A stretch of 64,000 nucleotides of DNA from the NCBI GenBank assembly GCA_012295275.1, contig CM022671.1:25460322-25524321 (forward strand), in the 5' to 3' direction. Shown one piece after another: positions 43,282-58,059 of this stretch (positions within the stretch are counted from its first letter, which is position 1; every line of letters begins with the position of its first letter). The position numbers and the translations under genes are program-made. The DNA comes from Chrysomallon squamiferum (lineage: Eukaryota > Mollusca > Gastropoda > Neomphalida > Peltospiridae). The notes under the pieces are model-generated. The model had not been told where the DNA came from. It made no database searches and worked only from the letters and a program-made list of their open reading frames with translations.

Positions 43282-44838
43282 ATTTACATACGAGTATGTA
43301 AGTACATGTATGTGTGCAGATAGATAGGCAAGACAGATAAATATATAGTATATAATAGGGAAAAAAACTCTCTAAAAGTTTTATTTTTATAAGATGTATT
43401 ATTTATGGATTATAGTATAAATTAATTTACAAAACCATACAAAAAAACGAACCAAAAAAAAATTAAATCTACAAAGAAAAAGAAGGCAATTGAACTGTTT
43501 CACTTTTATTTTCAACAAATAACAAAGGTACAACAAAGATTATTGTAATGTAAATTAAACAAAATAATGTTCTGTGTCTTCAACATTTAAAATATCTTGG
43601 AGGGACAGACAAATTAAAGAATATCAATAAATATTACAATTCTCAGTACAGTCGAAATATCAATAGATATTATAACATAAATTTAATCTGCAGTCAGAAA
43701 TGCAATTTGTTTTGAGCAGAATCACAGACAAACCAAGAAAATTTTATAATGAAAATAAAAATCTGTGAAACAAGTCTATGCTTCAAGTTTTAAAGAAAAC
43801 TATTTACAAATTCAATATTTTTCATTTTAGTTTGTTTGTTTATTTTTTATTTTGTTTCTTCTTTGTTTTAACTTTTTGAATATTTTACTTTCACATTCTT
43901 TTTCTTTGGTTTCTGTATTTATTTGTTTGCTTTATTATTTTTTTCTTTTAATTTTTTTTTTTTTTTTTTGGTTTCTGTATTTATTTTATTTTATTTTTTA
44001 TTTATTGTTTTATGTCTTCTAAATTTTATGTTTTTCATTTTCCTTTTACTTTTTAACTTCTTTTTAGTTTTCATGTTTTGTTTGAAACATGATAAAGCTA
44101 TTATGTGCATAGAGATAACAGGTTTGATATTTCAATTAAAATAAAATGAAATCTAATACAAATTGATTTGACTACCATTTAAATAAATCTTCTGAAATCT
44201 TGTCAGATCAGCTTTAATTTTTATTTTTTTTATTTTTTTATTATTATTTTCTTTAAATTTATTGTCTACTTTTTTTCTTCTTTCTGTAAATTACAGCTTC
44301 TTATTTCTTTTTCATTGTCTGTTTCAGACTTTCATAAATAATGAATATGCTGGCCAAGCTTAGATTGTTAATAATGGGAATTACGCAGTTCTAAGCAGTG
44401 GAAGAAAGAAACTGTACTAAGTCTTTACACACACACACATACACACATACACACACGCACACACTCACACACACACAAACAAATACACATGTAAATATAT
44501 ACATATATACATACACACACACACACCTATAGGCACTTTATAAAGTGAATCACTGTGAGAATAAGAAGAAAATGTCTTTTGATTACTCCCAATACATGAA
44601 ATCATATAAATAATTAAAACAATACCAACTTTAAAAACAATGGAAATTCTGATATGATGTAGAAAACATATGACATATCAAATAATAAACAATATCTTTA
44701 AAAAAATTCATTCAGAAAATTTTTTTATTTAGTGACATGTTATTAAAAGACATGATTTCATCAAAGTTATGTATCCTTGAGGACATTAAAAAAAATTGAT
44801 ACTAAATTATATTTTTGATATTATAAATTAAATATATC

Positions 44839-44839
<1 letters not shown>

Positions 44840-44884
<45 letters not shown>
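44840..44884. repeat. (AAT)n microsatellite
   Basis: About 15 AAT units. Confidence 0.95.
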
Positions 44885-44885
<1 letters not shown>

Positions 44886-45732
44886 ATAATACATAATATA
44901 AAAACAAATCTGAAAACTTTTGCAGTAACAGAAACCAACAGTTCTAACTGTGATGTTGTTAAATGTTGTTTTTATTTATTCACATGAACAAGAGAAACAT
45001 TTATAAATATCACAGAAACGTATCTGAATACAAATATAGAGTTCATGCAAAAATGACTTTTTCACTCACAATTAAAAACACCACAGTCGTGATGTACCAA
45101 AATAACATTATTGATGAAAATCATCCAAAATTAGGAAAATAAAATCTATTTCATTTTCATAAACATAAAAATAAATACCACATTAATCTGCCTGTTTTTG
45201 GCAGTTCAGGTATGTTATTAGTTTTGGCATCTGAACAATTGAAAATATCATTTGTTTGATATTTTAGGAAACTCAACAATCGATGTTAGTTTGTACAAAG
45301 GAAAAAAATTAAAGATTCATTGATTAAAGTTAAAGCAAATACAGATTTTGAATTTAAAAATGTCTACAATTTGTTTTAAATCTTTCTTTTTTTCTTTTGA
45401 TATTTGACACAAGAACAGATTACAGATTCTTTCTAACAGTTTTAATTATCTTCAGATTCACTTGAAACTCATCTGACACAGATTTTAAATAAGCATATTT
45501 TCATTTCTTTTTGTTTCTTCTTTTTTTATATTTGGAACATGTGTGAAAGCATATTACACTTAGATTTTTTTTCTTTGAGAATTAATGATTTATAAATCTA
45601 TTTGCAAGTATTTGCAAGTATTTTGAGAGTTTTTAAATCAGAATCATGTCTGTGTTTTGTTTATATATATATATTTTTTCTTTTTCAAATCTATAAAAGG
45701 TATATTTCAATAAAGGACTCTTTCTAACAAGT

Positions 45733-48700
45733 TTAATGATTTTCAAACTTGTTTGCAAGCTGCTTGACAGACACAGTTTTTAAATTAGCAACATGTCTAT
45801 TCCTTTCTTCACTTTCCTTCACATTCCTCCGTCCTGAATTCTCCTCCACTTTGGACTCAAACTTTCTTTTCATTTCCACAACCCCAGGACTTTTGTTTCT
45901 CACGTTGTATTTTCTAAACTGGGAACTCAAAGGAAGGAATGCACTGGAATCGTCATCGGCAGATTTCTTGTTTTGTTTTTCATGCTGCGTGGAAAGAGCA
46001 GAGTCTGAATGCAGATACTGACTTGAACTCTCAAACAAGTCAGAAATGTCCAGGCTTGAGCTGTTTGCATCACTCAGATCAAAGCTTTTCTTTCTTTCAC
46101 ATGTTTCTGCGTCTGCTTGTAATGTTAGTGGATGCTTATTCCTCCTGCTAGGCGATCTTCTGTTATCTATTTCATCTTTTCCTGGTTCAGCACTTTGATG
46201 GAATTTCAAACCTGTTTCCGTAACTGATTTCCTTTCAACTGATTCACGAGATAACACTGACTGTAGTGGTGCAGAATGAGGTGGACAAAGTGTGTTGTGT
46301 AATACTGAACTTTTTGGTTTTTGGACTTCGTTGAATTTAACCTTGGGCTGGTTCTTAAATGTATCTTCATTATATGATGGTTTGTTAGTTTTGCTATATG
46401 GTGGATATGATAAGCATATGCCTTCAGTGCAGACTGGATTATGATCATAATGTGGTGTCATTACTTCCAGTTGTTTTATTTCATGGTCTTGAAATTGTGA
46501 AGAGTTTTCTTCATAGTATATTAGTTGACTTGTTTTAGTATTTGTTTTTAGTTTGTGCCCATCACTAATTTTGTTTCCATATTCATGACTCATTACATGG
46601 CCTGAATATCTATCCTCAAACACATCTGGATTATACATTTCTTTAGAAACTCTCCTTGCTGATGATGTGTCTGGAATACCAGCATCAAACTGTGTGATAT
46701 ACTGAGGAGGTGATTTACTGGTATTTTCAGTTGTTTCTGGAGCAACTGAAATCTTTGTACTTCTTTCAATAAGTAAATTCTGTCTGTTGTCTTTAGCAGA
46801 TGACAAAAAACTCTCGTCAAGTCTACTCTCACTATTGGGCACAAGTGAGATCTGGTTGGAATGTGAAAATAAATATGTAGCAGATTCTGGGTTGTTATAT
46901 TCAGAACAACTTGATCTCAAATTACTTTCCCAGTGATGTGATTCATAGTTATCTCTTTGTTTTATTAACTGATCATGAAAATGTTTTGTATTTTGTGAGT
47001 CAAAATGAAAATGCTTGGTCTTTGTGGAATATCCTTCTCTTTGTTCTGTTTTATCGTAACACATATTTTCTGTGTTTACTGGTGATGAGGGAACAAGATA
47101 TCTTGCATCTGAATACATTTCTGCTTGAGGTAAGGTATAATGATAATACGGTGGATTTGTTTCAAACAACTCACCTTTTTGTACGGGAACAAAGTTTTGG
47201 TGATTCTGTGGGCTTCCTTCAGTAATGTTACTTTCTTTCTGTGTCATAATATTATCAACTTCAGATTTTATCTCCCTAAAATATTTTTGGAATCCATGTA
47301 CTGTATAATCATCATTTTCAAGGTATATTCTGGTGGACACAATTTTATCTTGCTTTTGTTTTATTTCATCAAAATGTTTGGAATTTTCTGCAGTAGAGTA
47401 CCTTCTTTTTCCACTAACTTTGAAGTTTGTGTCTGTGAGATTCATTTTAATATTCTGTAATTGTTCTTCTTGTTCACTGTGATTCTGAATGTGTTTTCTC
47501 TTTTCCAAAAGACTGGTTACAGAGTTTGCAGAGGTTGTATCGCTTTGTTCTGTTTTCTCTACAGACAAATCACAAGAATTATTTTCCACTTTTCCAGATC
47601 TCCTCACACTGGTTTCATCTAACAACAAAGTCATGCTGTTGGCTGGATCCTGATTACTGCAAACAACAACAGGTCCGAGACTTCCGTTCTCTGAAATAAA
47701 CAAAGTCAGGCCGCTTCTGAAGCTTTTTACATTTGTCTTTTGTTCAGAAATATAATCAGAGCCATCATGTAAATCACTCATGTGTCGAATGTCTTGTACA
47801 TTAATACCTTTGTCTTCCATGATTTGGGAATTCTGACCTACAACAGTTTTTCTTTTAATATTTTCAATTTTGCTATCAGCAGGCCTTGCAGCATCAGCTG
47901 AACTAAATGCAGATCTGATGTTGGAACAGTCTTCATCTCTCACAAACACTGAGTTCTGACCCATGACATCTGGAATTATTTGTGATTTAGTAGTCTCCGT
48001 TCCAAGATCATGCTGCTTCACGATGCTTTTTGTAACCATCACTTGAGCATCTTCAAAGGATTGAACCATTTTATTTTCTACACTAACTGGATACGTTTTG
48101 TTTTCTGCTTGGCTTCCTAGAAGGTCTAAATAGTTCTGTGCAATACTGTGAGTAACTGGTGTTAATAATTGTTTGTTAAGCTTTGTGACATCTTGGAAAA
48201 CCTGTCCTTGTTTTGGAAAATGAGGTGATTCATCAGATGTCCTCCCTTGATAGGAGAGATCTGAGGAGATTTGTTTGACATCTGTATTCAAACTCTGTCC
48301 AGAATCCACTGATGGCAGTGTATGATGCTGATTTTTGTCTATATATACATCACTGTTACTGTCTTCCAGACTGGATGAATGTAATAAGAACATTGTTTTG
48401 AACTGCTGTTTCAAATCAATATTCTCAGACTGGGTTTTAATTTTGTGAATGTCAACTGGCTTAGCAACAGTTTCTGGGGTTTTAACTGGCTCAGTGACAA
48501 CTGGATCAGCATCAACTGGATGGATTTCAACTGACTGACTTAAAGTAATTGATTGTTCTGTTCTATCAGTTACAGTTTTTGAAACGGTACCATCCACTGA
48601 TGTTAAAATATCATCACAGTTAGTTTTCTTGGAAATTGGAAATTCATGAACAGAAGATTTTGGTTTGTCAGATAAATCAGTTGTAGCATTCTTGTCACCT

Positions 48701-51700
48701 TCAGTTGAAGGAACATTATTTTTATTATTTGATGAAGGTTTGCTAACTGCATGTTTCTTTACAGGATTAGTGAAAGGAGAATTCTGAGCCAACCTTCTAG
48801 ATATGAAGACTGTCTTTGAATTCAGAACAATCTCATCAGCTGCAAGTGGAACACTGTTTCGTTTCATTGGAATTGGAACTCTGATAGCATTTGTTTCACA
48901 TGATGCACTTCTTGACCTGTTAGGAAAGGGGTTGTAATCTGAAATAGACAAGTTCCCTTTTATTTCAGACTTGTTAGTACTGCTACACAAATCATCACAA
49001 CTGCCTGTAAAAGATGATGCTGGTGAATCAACCCAGACTGGTTTAAAATAGGCAGACAAATTATTCATAATCTTTTGCTGATCAACATTAATAACATTAC
49101 CACTAGATTGGTCATGTTTCGAAAATGTTGTATCTTTTTTAATAAATATTTTAGGCAATTTGTGTTTGTTGTGGTCTAAGGCACTTAATTCATGAAAATC
49201 TGAATCAACATCACTGAAACGTAATGGAGAGGTTGGCTTTGAATTTTTGAAACTGCAAACAGTCAGAAAAGCATTTTTTGTTACTCTCTGTTTCTGACAT
49301 CTCATACCACCAGTAACATCTACACTTGATTTGAAATCTGATTCTAAAGGTGATCCTGAACATGGCAACTGATTATTTTGATTATACAGTACACCATCAG
49401 CTGATATTAGTACATATGGTGAATGAGATCCTAATTCTGAATTTAATTCTTGTTCAGACATCTGACATTCATTTTCCTTTGACATACACCTCCTGCTGAG
49501 AGAATCTTCTTCTTCATCCATTGTATTTTTCATGCTATTATCTGATATATTGTTATCTCTGGAATCAGAATTGACTACAACAAAAGTATCATCATCTGAA
49601 CATCCTTGTGAACCATCTATGCCACCATTTCTCAAAACAATGCTGTTGGACATGAAGCTAGAAACACTGACGAAGGATGAATTGTCTTCGTCTGATAACT
49701 GTCTGGGCAGTGGTGAATTTGGTCGCAACATGGGCAAACTGTCAACAGCCAGGTGATTGGAATCTGAAAAAGAAGTTAAACCTTCTTCTGACAGCAAAGA
49801 GAACAAAGAGTCCACATCATGTAATGACACTGCTGGGGACACTGAAGCTGATTTTTCTTCAGTTCTTGTGAGAAAAAAAACGTCATCAACTTCTTCATCA
49901 ACCTGATCAGAGTAACAGGAGCTGTCTTTATCAGAGTTAGGCAATGCTAAATGTGAGCCTTTTCTCAGCATCCCTGCAGAAGTGTTTGTCTGCAATACCT
50001 GCTCATCTTCTGAAATATTTTTTGAAAAATTGTTTACATTTCCCTTCCTTTCTGTTTGTTTATCTGGAGGCATTGTAAAGAAGGACATACTCTGCTGTTC
50101 TGAACAAACATTTTCTCGTATTTTTTCAGACTCAGCTGTTTTCTGAGTGATGTCATCTAAACGATTCAGAAAAGATTTAGAATTCACAGACTGAAAAGTT
50201 TCATCAAAATATGTTGAATCTTCAGATGATTTCTGTTCGGTCAAAGCATCCAAGGAGATTTGTTTGACATCTGTATTAAAAATCTGTACAGAATTTACTG
50301 CTGAAAGTGCATGAAACTGATTTTTATCAAGATCATGGTCTTTACAAACATCACTTATACTTTCTTCCACTGAGGAAACAACACTACCTTTACTAGGCGA
50401 AAATCTATCTTCATTAATCAATGTATGTTGTGGAACATCAATAAAAACAGATATCTCTTTAGATTTGTTATTAATATCTGCTAATAAAATGTTATCGCTT
50501 GACCTTGACAACATTGTTCTTCCGCTATCTTTGTCTAAATGTTTGGTAAATGGTGCATCCATGGAAGCTTTTGCTGTTAATTCTGTTGTCTCCCAGAATG
50601 TTTGTGTGGAACTGTCAGAATGTTTTGCCTGAAACGGTACTGTGTTTGGCCATTTCAATGATTCTCTCATACAACTGTCTTCATCATATTCAGATTTTGA
50701 TCCACTGCCACCTACCTGTACACACTTATCTGCTAAGGAGACATTGTTTCTGTTTTCCTGCAGATATTTCACTGGTAATAAGTTACATTGTGTGGCAGAG
50801 TCCATAGTTAAGTAGAATATATCATCATCATCATCATAAAGAAAAACATTATCTGTTCTAGGCAATTCCATTATTGGAGACAATTTTCCATCATCAACCT
50901 GGACAAATGCCTCTTTTTTAGCACGACCATCAAAATAATTAGTCTTGTTCTGCCTGTATGTAAATATACTCAGTGGCTCTTCTTCCATGCTGTCCATTGA
51001 AGGTACCATCAGAATATCTGAATTTCCTATTTCTTTTCTACTCATTAAACTGTTTCTTCTCTTCTCCATCTTCAAAGCTTTCTCATGCTCTAAATGTTTC
51101 AGCATTCCTCCAGTACTATGTCTTCTTTCAAGGGTGTCATTAAGTTTGAGATAATTGTCTGAGTCGTCTATATCTAAGCTGTCATTGGCATTGTCTAAAC
51201 CCACTTCTATGACAGTGATGGGTGAGATGGGTATGGGAGATGCTGTAATGGATGATGATCGTGACATATTAACTGTAAGAAAATCTGAAGTCTGGTCTAA
51301 GCTTTGATTCATTTTGGCACACTGAAGTGATTCGGGCATTCTCTCCTTTGTCACATTGCCATCTACATCATGCAGTACAATTGAAATCATTGCTGGCTCT
51401 ACAAGCTTCTCAGCAGAAATCTTTGTCTCACACCTGTTTTCCATTATATCAGCAACCTCGATGCTGCTTTTTGACATCATTGAATCTTCTGTTCCCAAAA
51501 GTCGGTAATTCTTAAGTTTTTCTGATGAACTTGTTTCTGATTTAGAACTTCTAGAATCCGATGTAAAGAGGGGTTCCTCTGCGTTTGTATAGACTGGTGA
51601 GTTGTATGATTCACTACTTGTTGATCTAGCTTCGTAAGAACTGACCTCAGATAGCAAAGAATCCTGTTTCTTCTGATGAAAATTATGATATTTTTTCTGT

Positions 51701-53047
51701 GACAAGCTCATTCTGGAACGTTCTTCATCATCTTCTGTGAGAGTTTCCAGACACAGAGGAAGTGACTTTTGTCTTGAGCATGCCCACTGCTTTCGTTTCT
51801 TGGAGGTTGGGACCTCTGGGTGGTGTGGCTGTGCAGCTACTCTTTCAAGACATTCCCTTAAATGTTCAAAGTTTTCCCTGCCCATCAAACCTGGTCTAGG
51901 TGGGTGACTAATATGCTGAATGGTGGTTTCAACTGCTTGGTGCCTCAAAGATTTCAATGGACTTTCACCATTCTGCTCTGGGTATTTATGATAAACATTT
52001 TCATTATATATAGGTTGTCTCTCTTGGGGTACAGGTGACACATTTGTTATAGGTCCAGCTCGATTTGGGAAGTTATTAGATGACTGTACAAGCTTGTTGT
52101 ACCAGTCTCTGAGAAAACGTTCTGGAATAAAACTGTCTGAACCTGAGAAACCCAAATCAGAGAGCATTCTTTCTGCTGTGTAAGAGGTAAAAGGTGCAGC
52201 AGCTATCTCTGGAGGTGTTGATGGAGGCAAAGAACTTGTGTCTGGACTAAAATGTTTGCTTTTAGTCACTTCATGATAAACTGGCACTGGTGGGCTACTA
52301 GCCTGGGACTGCATGTGTGATGAAGGTGAATTAACTTCCCAAGGGTCTGAACTTACTGAAGATGCACAGAATGCAGGAGCAGATGACAGACGGGCAAAAT
52401 CAATGGCACTGGAGACAATGTCACTGAAACGACTGGAATCTATGGACTGAATACTTGATGATCGGCCCAGGTAGCTGAGGCTTGTTCTGTCTGGCTTTAT
52501 GTTGAACTTGTATTTAGAAAATGGATACTCTTCTTCTTCCTCGTCGGGTATGATCAGATCTTTGCCTCTATCTCCATCTTTCTGTGACAAGGATGATTCT
52601 GAAGTAGAATACTGCTCAATTTTCTCATGCTGTCTCTTGGTGACTTTTGATGAAGGATACATATGCTTCAGACCAAGAACTTTCCTGAACAAAGAGTCTG
52701 TGCTTCTAATGTTCTCACTGCTTATTCCTTGGTAATGATCCAGATCATCATAGCCAATGTCATTACAAAATGCCTTGCTGTTAAACCAGTCATTTTCTGC
52801 ATATGCTGTAGGTGCTGAGAATGGCGTGTAGTTTGCCAAATCCAGAGATTTACGTTGCTGATAAATCGAGTCTACAGAACTTGATGACTTAGAGAGACAC
52901 AGAGATTCTACTTCATCGAATGTTGATGTTGCTGATGATGCAGCAGTAGGTGCTTTCTCTGTATGCCAGAACTCGCGTCCCCAAGGACTGTTACTGGCAG
53001 GCTGGTACAAAACATCATCTTTGGGGAATCTCTGTCCTTGCTGTTTG
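45733..53047 (-). CDS. Giant-exon gene, terminal coding exon (7,315 nt)
   Basis: The acceptor TTTTGTGTTCACAG ends at 53048; the frame is open for 2,438 codons to TAA at 45733-45735. The frame upstream of the acceptor contains an ATG at 53088, but that ATG lies in the intron. The uninterrupted frame in such AT-rich, repeat-rich DNA is strong evidence for selection. It holds an internal duplication (residues ~905-935 and ~1569-1597) sharing NTDVKQIS. The last 60 residues carry two KFE motifs (MKRKFES and LANKFEN) in a basic, helix-prone tail. Confidence 0.95.
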
Positions 53048-53368
53048 CTGTGAACACAAAACAAAACAAATTTGTTTATTAAAGACACTATAATAAAGAC
53101 TTCATTTCTTGACTGAATAGTTTTTTTTTTTTTAGTTCAGAACAAAAAATATAAAATATCTACGACGTGAAATATTATTGTCATAGTGATAATATAGATA
53201 AATTCAATTTATTTTTAAAATAAATTAATATATAAAATAAGCTGTTCTATCTTTTTAATTTACAGTTAATAATAAAAATGCTAATAAATGTTTTATGAAT
53301 AAGTGGATGAACGATGTGAATAAAGAATTTTTAGTTAAAAAGATCATATCATTAACAAACAAACAAAA

Positions 53369-53400
<32 letters not shown>

Positions 53401-56400
53401 TAATAATACTGATGATGATGATGATGATGATGATGACAAATATATTTTTCATAATTAACTTTTCACAAAATTCAACATATTACTCTTAAAAAGTCTCAAA
53501 AAAAAGAAAAAAAAAGAAAGAATAATAAATAAATAAAATAATATAATGACCAATCTTATACAAATTAGAATACAATTAAAATATTAATAAATTCAAAAGG
53601 ATAACACTTAACACACACAAAGAATTTTAATTCCAGTCAAGCCAGAACTTAACAACACCACCCTAGCTATTTCTTATCTTCTGTTGTTTTTAACTTAGAT
53701 TGTGTCATTAAATATTCTTCTTGCATGTATGTGTAAGTAAACTGAACATTTCTGGGGTTTATTGGCTTAGCTTTGATACATTAAAATAATAACAGTAATT
53801 TTTTAATTCTAAAGGTCTGCAAACTTGAAAGCAGTTTGAAAGGAGAAAGCAGCCATTATTTAATTTGATTTAAGTCAAATAAACTGTTTGCTTAATTAGA
53901 ATGTCTTAGATAAAAAACAAAAAGAGATTTAAAAAAAAAGCTAAAATACAGATAAAAAGAAAGATGTTTACATTCTGATAACAGATACTGAGGTTATGTC
54001 TTTAAACAAATCTTTATCTCAGTATTGTCATGGTTACCACAGAAACAATGATGTCAGTATTGGAAAAAAGAAATTTTTTTTACTTGTTTTTGTTTAGACT
54101 TTTTGAGAATACTGGCATTATGTTTCAAACAGAAAATACTTCAGTTGTAGACATTTTTCACTTTATCATTAAAAAAACGGAATTAGAAAACATAATTTAC
54201 TAATTAACTTGAGATGATATTCAAAGTACCTAAAATATTTTTTTCAATATTTCAATAAAATGTTTAATGCAGTTGTTTTTCTTAACAACATAATAATAAA
54301 AAGAATAATGAATTTTTTAAAATATTTTAGTTCATTCATAAGAAATATATAAAATTTAAAGACATTAAAGTAAACTTAATGATAAATGTACTTATCTTGT
54401 AGACAGACATTAACAATGGAGATATTTTCTGTCTTTTAGTAAGCTAAAACATCAAATTTCGATAACCTATTCAGAATTTATTTTTAATGATCATATTCCA
54501 TTTATTTATTCTTCTTTTATTTGTTTAATTATTTATTGTTTATGTTTGTGTTTAGTTAGTAATCTATTTATCTATCTATCTGTTTATCTGTCTATTAATC
54601 TGTCTATCTAAATACCTCTCTATTTATTTACCTGCTTGTCTGTCTATTTATTTAATTATGATATTTGTATTTTATTTAGTGAGTAGATAAAAGATCTGGT
54701 GTTTAACACATCACAGGATCGGTTATCTCCAGTCCTTCCACTGAGCTCTCTCCTGTACTAGACACCACTCCAACACTGGTTTACCAAAATCTGTGGCATG
54801 TGCTCCCCCGTTTATGGGAAGGCACATGCTAAATGATTAAATTTGCTGATAACCACTAACAAACAGTCCAGTTACAGCAGTGTGTTTTATCATATTTGTG
54901 TTCATTACCAAAAAGCAACAACAACAACAACAACATACAAATATATGTCAGATGTAAATAACCATTAACAATACTATGTGTTGAGATGTCATTACACAAA
55001 TCTTTATTTACTCTTTATTTATTTTTAATTCTTGTTTTTTTTTAAACTGTTTCATTTGATAATTCAAACTATGCAATTGTACTGCTGATTTACTCAAGAA
55101 TTTGTTTCTGAACAATCGTTTATTCAGATATTACATTCTTAAACTGATGAAGTTTTTTTCTTTTTTTCTGTTTTATTTTCCCCAAAGGGCACAAAAAGAT
55201 GTGAAAAAGGAAGATCACAAAAAATGAAAAACCCAGATATGTAATAGCTGTAAATATTAAACAACTATACTTTTACTCTTTATTTATTTTTAATTCATAC
55301 CATAAAGTTATTAATTCAATAATAAGAATCTACAGTGCAGACTTAACTCTTCTTCTTCTTGAGTAATTTTTCTGAGTAGTATAAAAAGACAGTTAAGTGA
55401 AGAGGAAGATTAAAACTGATTACATCACTCGTGTCTAATGAAATGTCACGGACTGAAAATAGATGTATTGTGGTGCTAATGGCAAATCTGTAGATTATTA
55501 AAACAATAGTAATTGCTTTTTAGTCGATGTGTACAAAATAAAATACGACAGTACAATGATTAATGGCAGCTATAATGTAAATACAGCAGCAGTATTATTA
55601 AAAAAAAATTAAAACGTCTGTTCGTTTATTCACACATTGATCAGTTTCTTCATATATTTATTCATATATATATATATATTCAAATTTTCTGACAATTTGT
55701 TCTTCTGACCATCAATCCATCCTTCCATTCATCCAACCATTTATCCAAATACTATTCAAAATGGCTTTCTTTCTTTATTTTTTAACTGAAAAATAGCTAA
55801 TTATGAATTATAGAAATAAATTATTTATAATATATATGGAATAAAAATTTCAGATAAAAATGTGTGTCTTTTGATATATCTTAAAGAAACAATGGACTGA
55901 AACAAATTAGTTTATAAATGTGTGTGTGTGTATGTGTCTATGGATATATATGTATGTTTGTATGTATATATATATGTATGTATGTATGTACATTTGCATG
56001 TATATAATTATATGCTGAAGTCAAGAAACAGTTATTAATTCAATACAAATATTAAGGTTGTTGGGGTTTTAATTATTAAAACTGATTTTATAACATAATG
56101 CCAAGTAACTAAGCTTTAAATTCATTTTACAACATCATGCCAAATTATCAGTTTTAAAATTTATTACAAAATATGTCGCCAGATAATCAAGTCTAAAATT
56201 TATTTCATAACTTTTTGCCAGATAATCAGATGTTAAAAATCGATTTTACAATTTGATGCAAGATAATCAAATATTTAAACTGATTTTATAACTCAATGCT
56301 GGATACTGAAGCATTAAAATTTATGATACCGTACTTTTTTCTTACAAACAGGAACTGAACAAACATGACCTGTTAATAATTTAAGATTTGTCATCTGAAA

Positions 56401-58015
56401 CTGATGAAGTAGCACATTATATTTAATTATCCGTGAGGAAAAACTGCACAAAGCAAATGAATGTGTGAATATTAACTATTCCCTAAGGTCTATTTGTCTC
56501 TGTTCTGCACATTACCAATCACTTTCAGAGAGATTAGGTCAGGCATCTGAGCAAAAAAAGTAATCATTCATTTATGGATTCTAGAAGGATTTCCAGTCTG
56601 TGAGAGGGTAGATGTTAAACATCATTTGCAGCTAATCAGTACAAAGAAATGTATTTCTTCTTACTGTTGTTATTATGTGTGTGTGTGTGAGAGTGTGTGT
56701 GTGTGTGTTTATATATAATAAAAAATAAATATGATTAATTTTTGTTTGATTCAAATTCAGAAGCAAAATGGGGATGAACACCTTTGTGGTGGTAACATTC
56801 TAATAAAGATGGACAGTAGATACAGTGTGCTTAATGAAGATCCCAGACATTCAGAATCTGAATCAAGTGTGAGGAGAGGCTGTCATTCACTGAATACAGT
56901 ACAAGGTTGGGGTATGCTGGTTTATAGGATCGGTTCTTCTCAGTGCACCCAAATGGTCATTATTTACGTGCTTAGTGACCAGTTTATCAAATGCTTTCTA
57001 CTCTATGGGAAGGTGCAGTTTATATAAAATATTTTGCTGCTAGTCACAAAGAGTGACCCAAAATAATGCACAGCAGGTTTTCTTATCATTACTGTGTTTA
57101 ACTGCAAGTACATGAAATATAAATTAAGAATGTATGGAGTGCATCATCCTTAAATCTACATGCAAAGCAAATAACCAGCTTATTTTAAAACTATGAGTGA
57201 TTTTTAAATAAGATTATTTCATCCTTTCTCTAGATCCAGTATCAATATCAGCACTATTTGTAAACACTCAGATACTTGAACTTAGAAATGAATGCCCAAG
57301 TCTATAAGAAAACTTTATTTAAATTTTTTGAATTTCTTTTTTTTTGTGTGAACAGAATAGAACTGTAACAATTCAAATAAAATGTTCTACTCTCAGATTT
57401 TTATTAAGTATCAAGAATTAAAAACTATATTTCATAAATAAGCAAGCAGTTCAATTTCACAAACACACATTAACCATACTAACTGAACATTTTAAGTTCA
57501 CCAACTGCTAATATAAAAAAGCATGACAATGAAATGAACGTATTTGTCTCTTGTCCAAGTTGGATATGTCCAGTCTATTAATTATTATTATTAATTATCT
57601 TGGTTTTCTTTTCCTTCCTGGAATCACATGTTTTTCTCATATGAACTAACATTTCAGAGTTGTTTACCATCAGAAGTTAAATTCAAGGTTCACTCTTTGT
57701 TTTAACACAAAGCAAACCATTAGCTTGATTTATATTCAGTCAGAGAGAAGCCCCATTAACTTTATTACATTTTGAATAGCAGTTTATAAGACAATGGATC
57801 TTCTTAGTTTGCCAACAGAGGATGATTGTTAAGTGATTGCATGTGTATTTTAAGGGTAATACTTACTAATATACAGATATAACACACACACACAGACATA
57901 GCATGTGTGTGTGTGTGCATATATATGTGCATATTTGTTTGTATGTGTGTGTCTGTGTCTCTGTGTGTATGTTTGTGTGAGTGTGTGTGTTTGTGTATAT
58001 GTGTGTCTATATGTA

Positions 58016-58059
<44 letters not shown>

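Larger units (their letters stand above)
41218..45732. other. Region between the two minus-strand genes
   Basis: It should hold the 3' UTR of the giant-exon gene (near 45733) and the unseen promoter and first exon of the coiled-coil gene. Contents seen: ATT/GTA repeats (41320-41600), a decayed ~65-bp tandem repeat, T-rich tracts and CA repeats (44425-44530). The 96-codon plus-strand frame at 41925-42215 has no supporting features. Confidence 0.5.

Noticed and set aside
45749-51515. Many short frames overlapping the giant exon on other frames
   Set aside because: They are shadows of the 2,438-codon frame on the minus strand.
53048-53088. Extending the giant exon to the upstream ATG at 53088
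   Set aside because: A strong acceptor (TTTTGTGTTCACAG) separates it from the coding part, and the 41 upstream bases read like intron; the 58212 start fits in phase and has better context.
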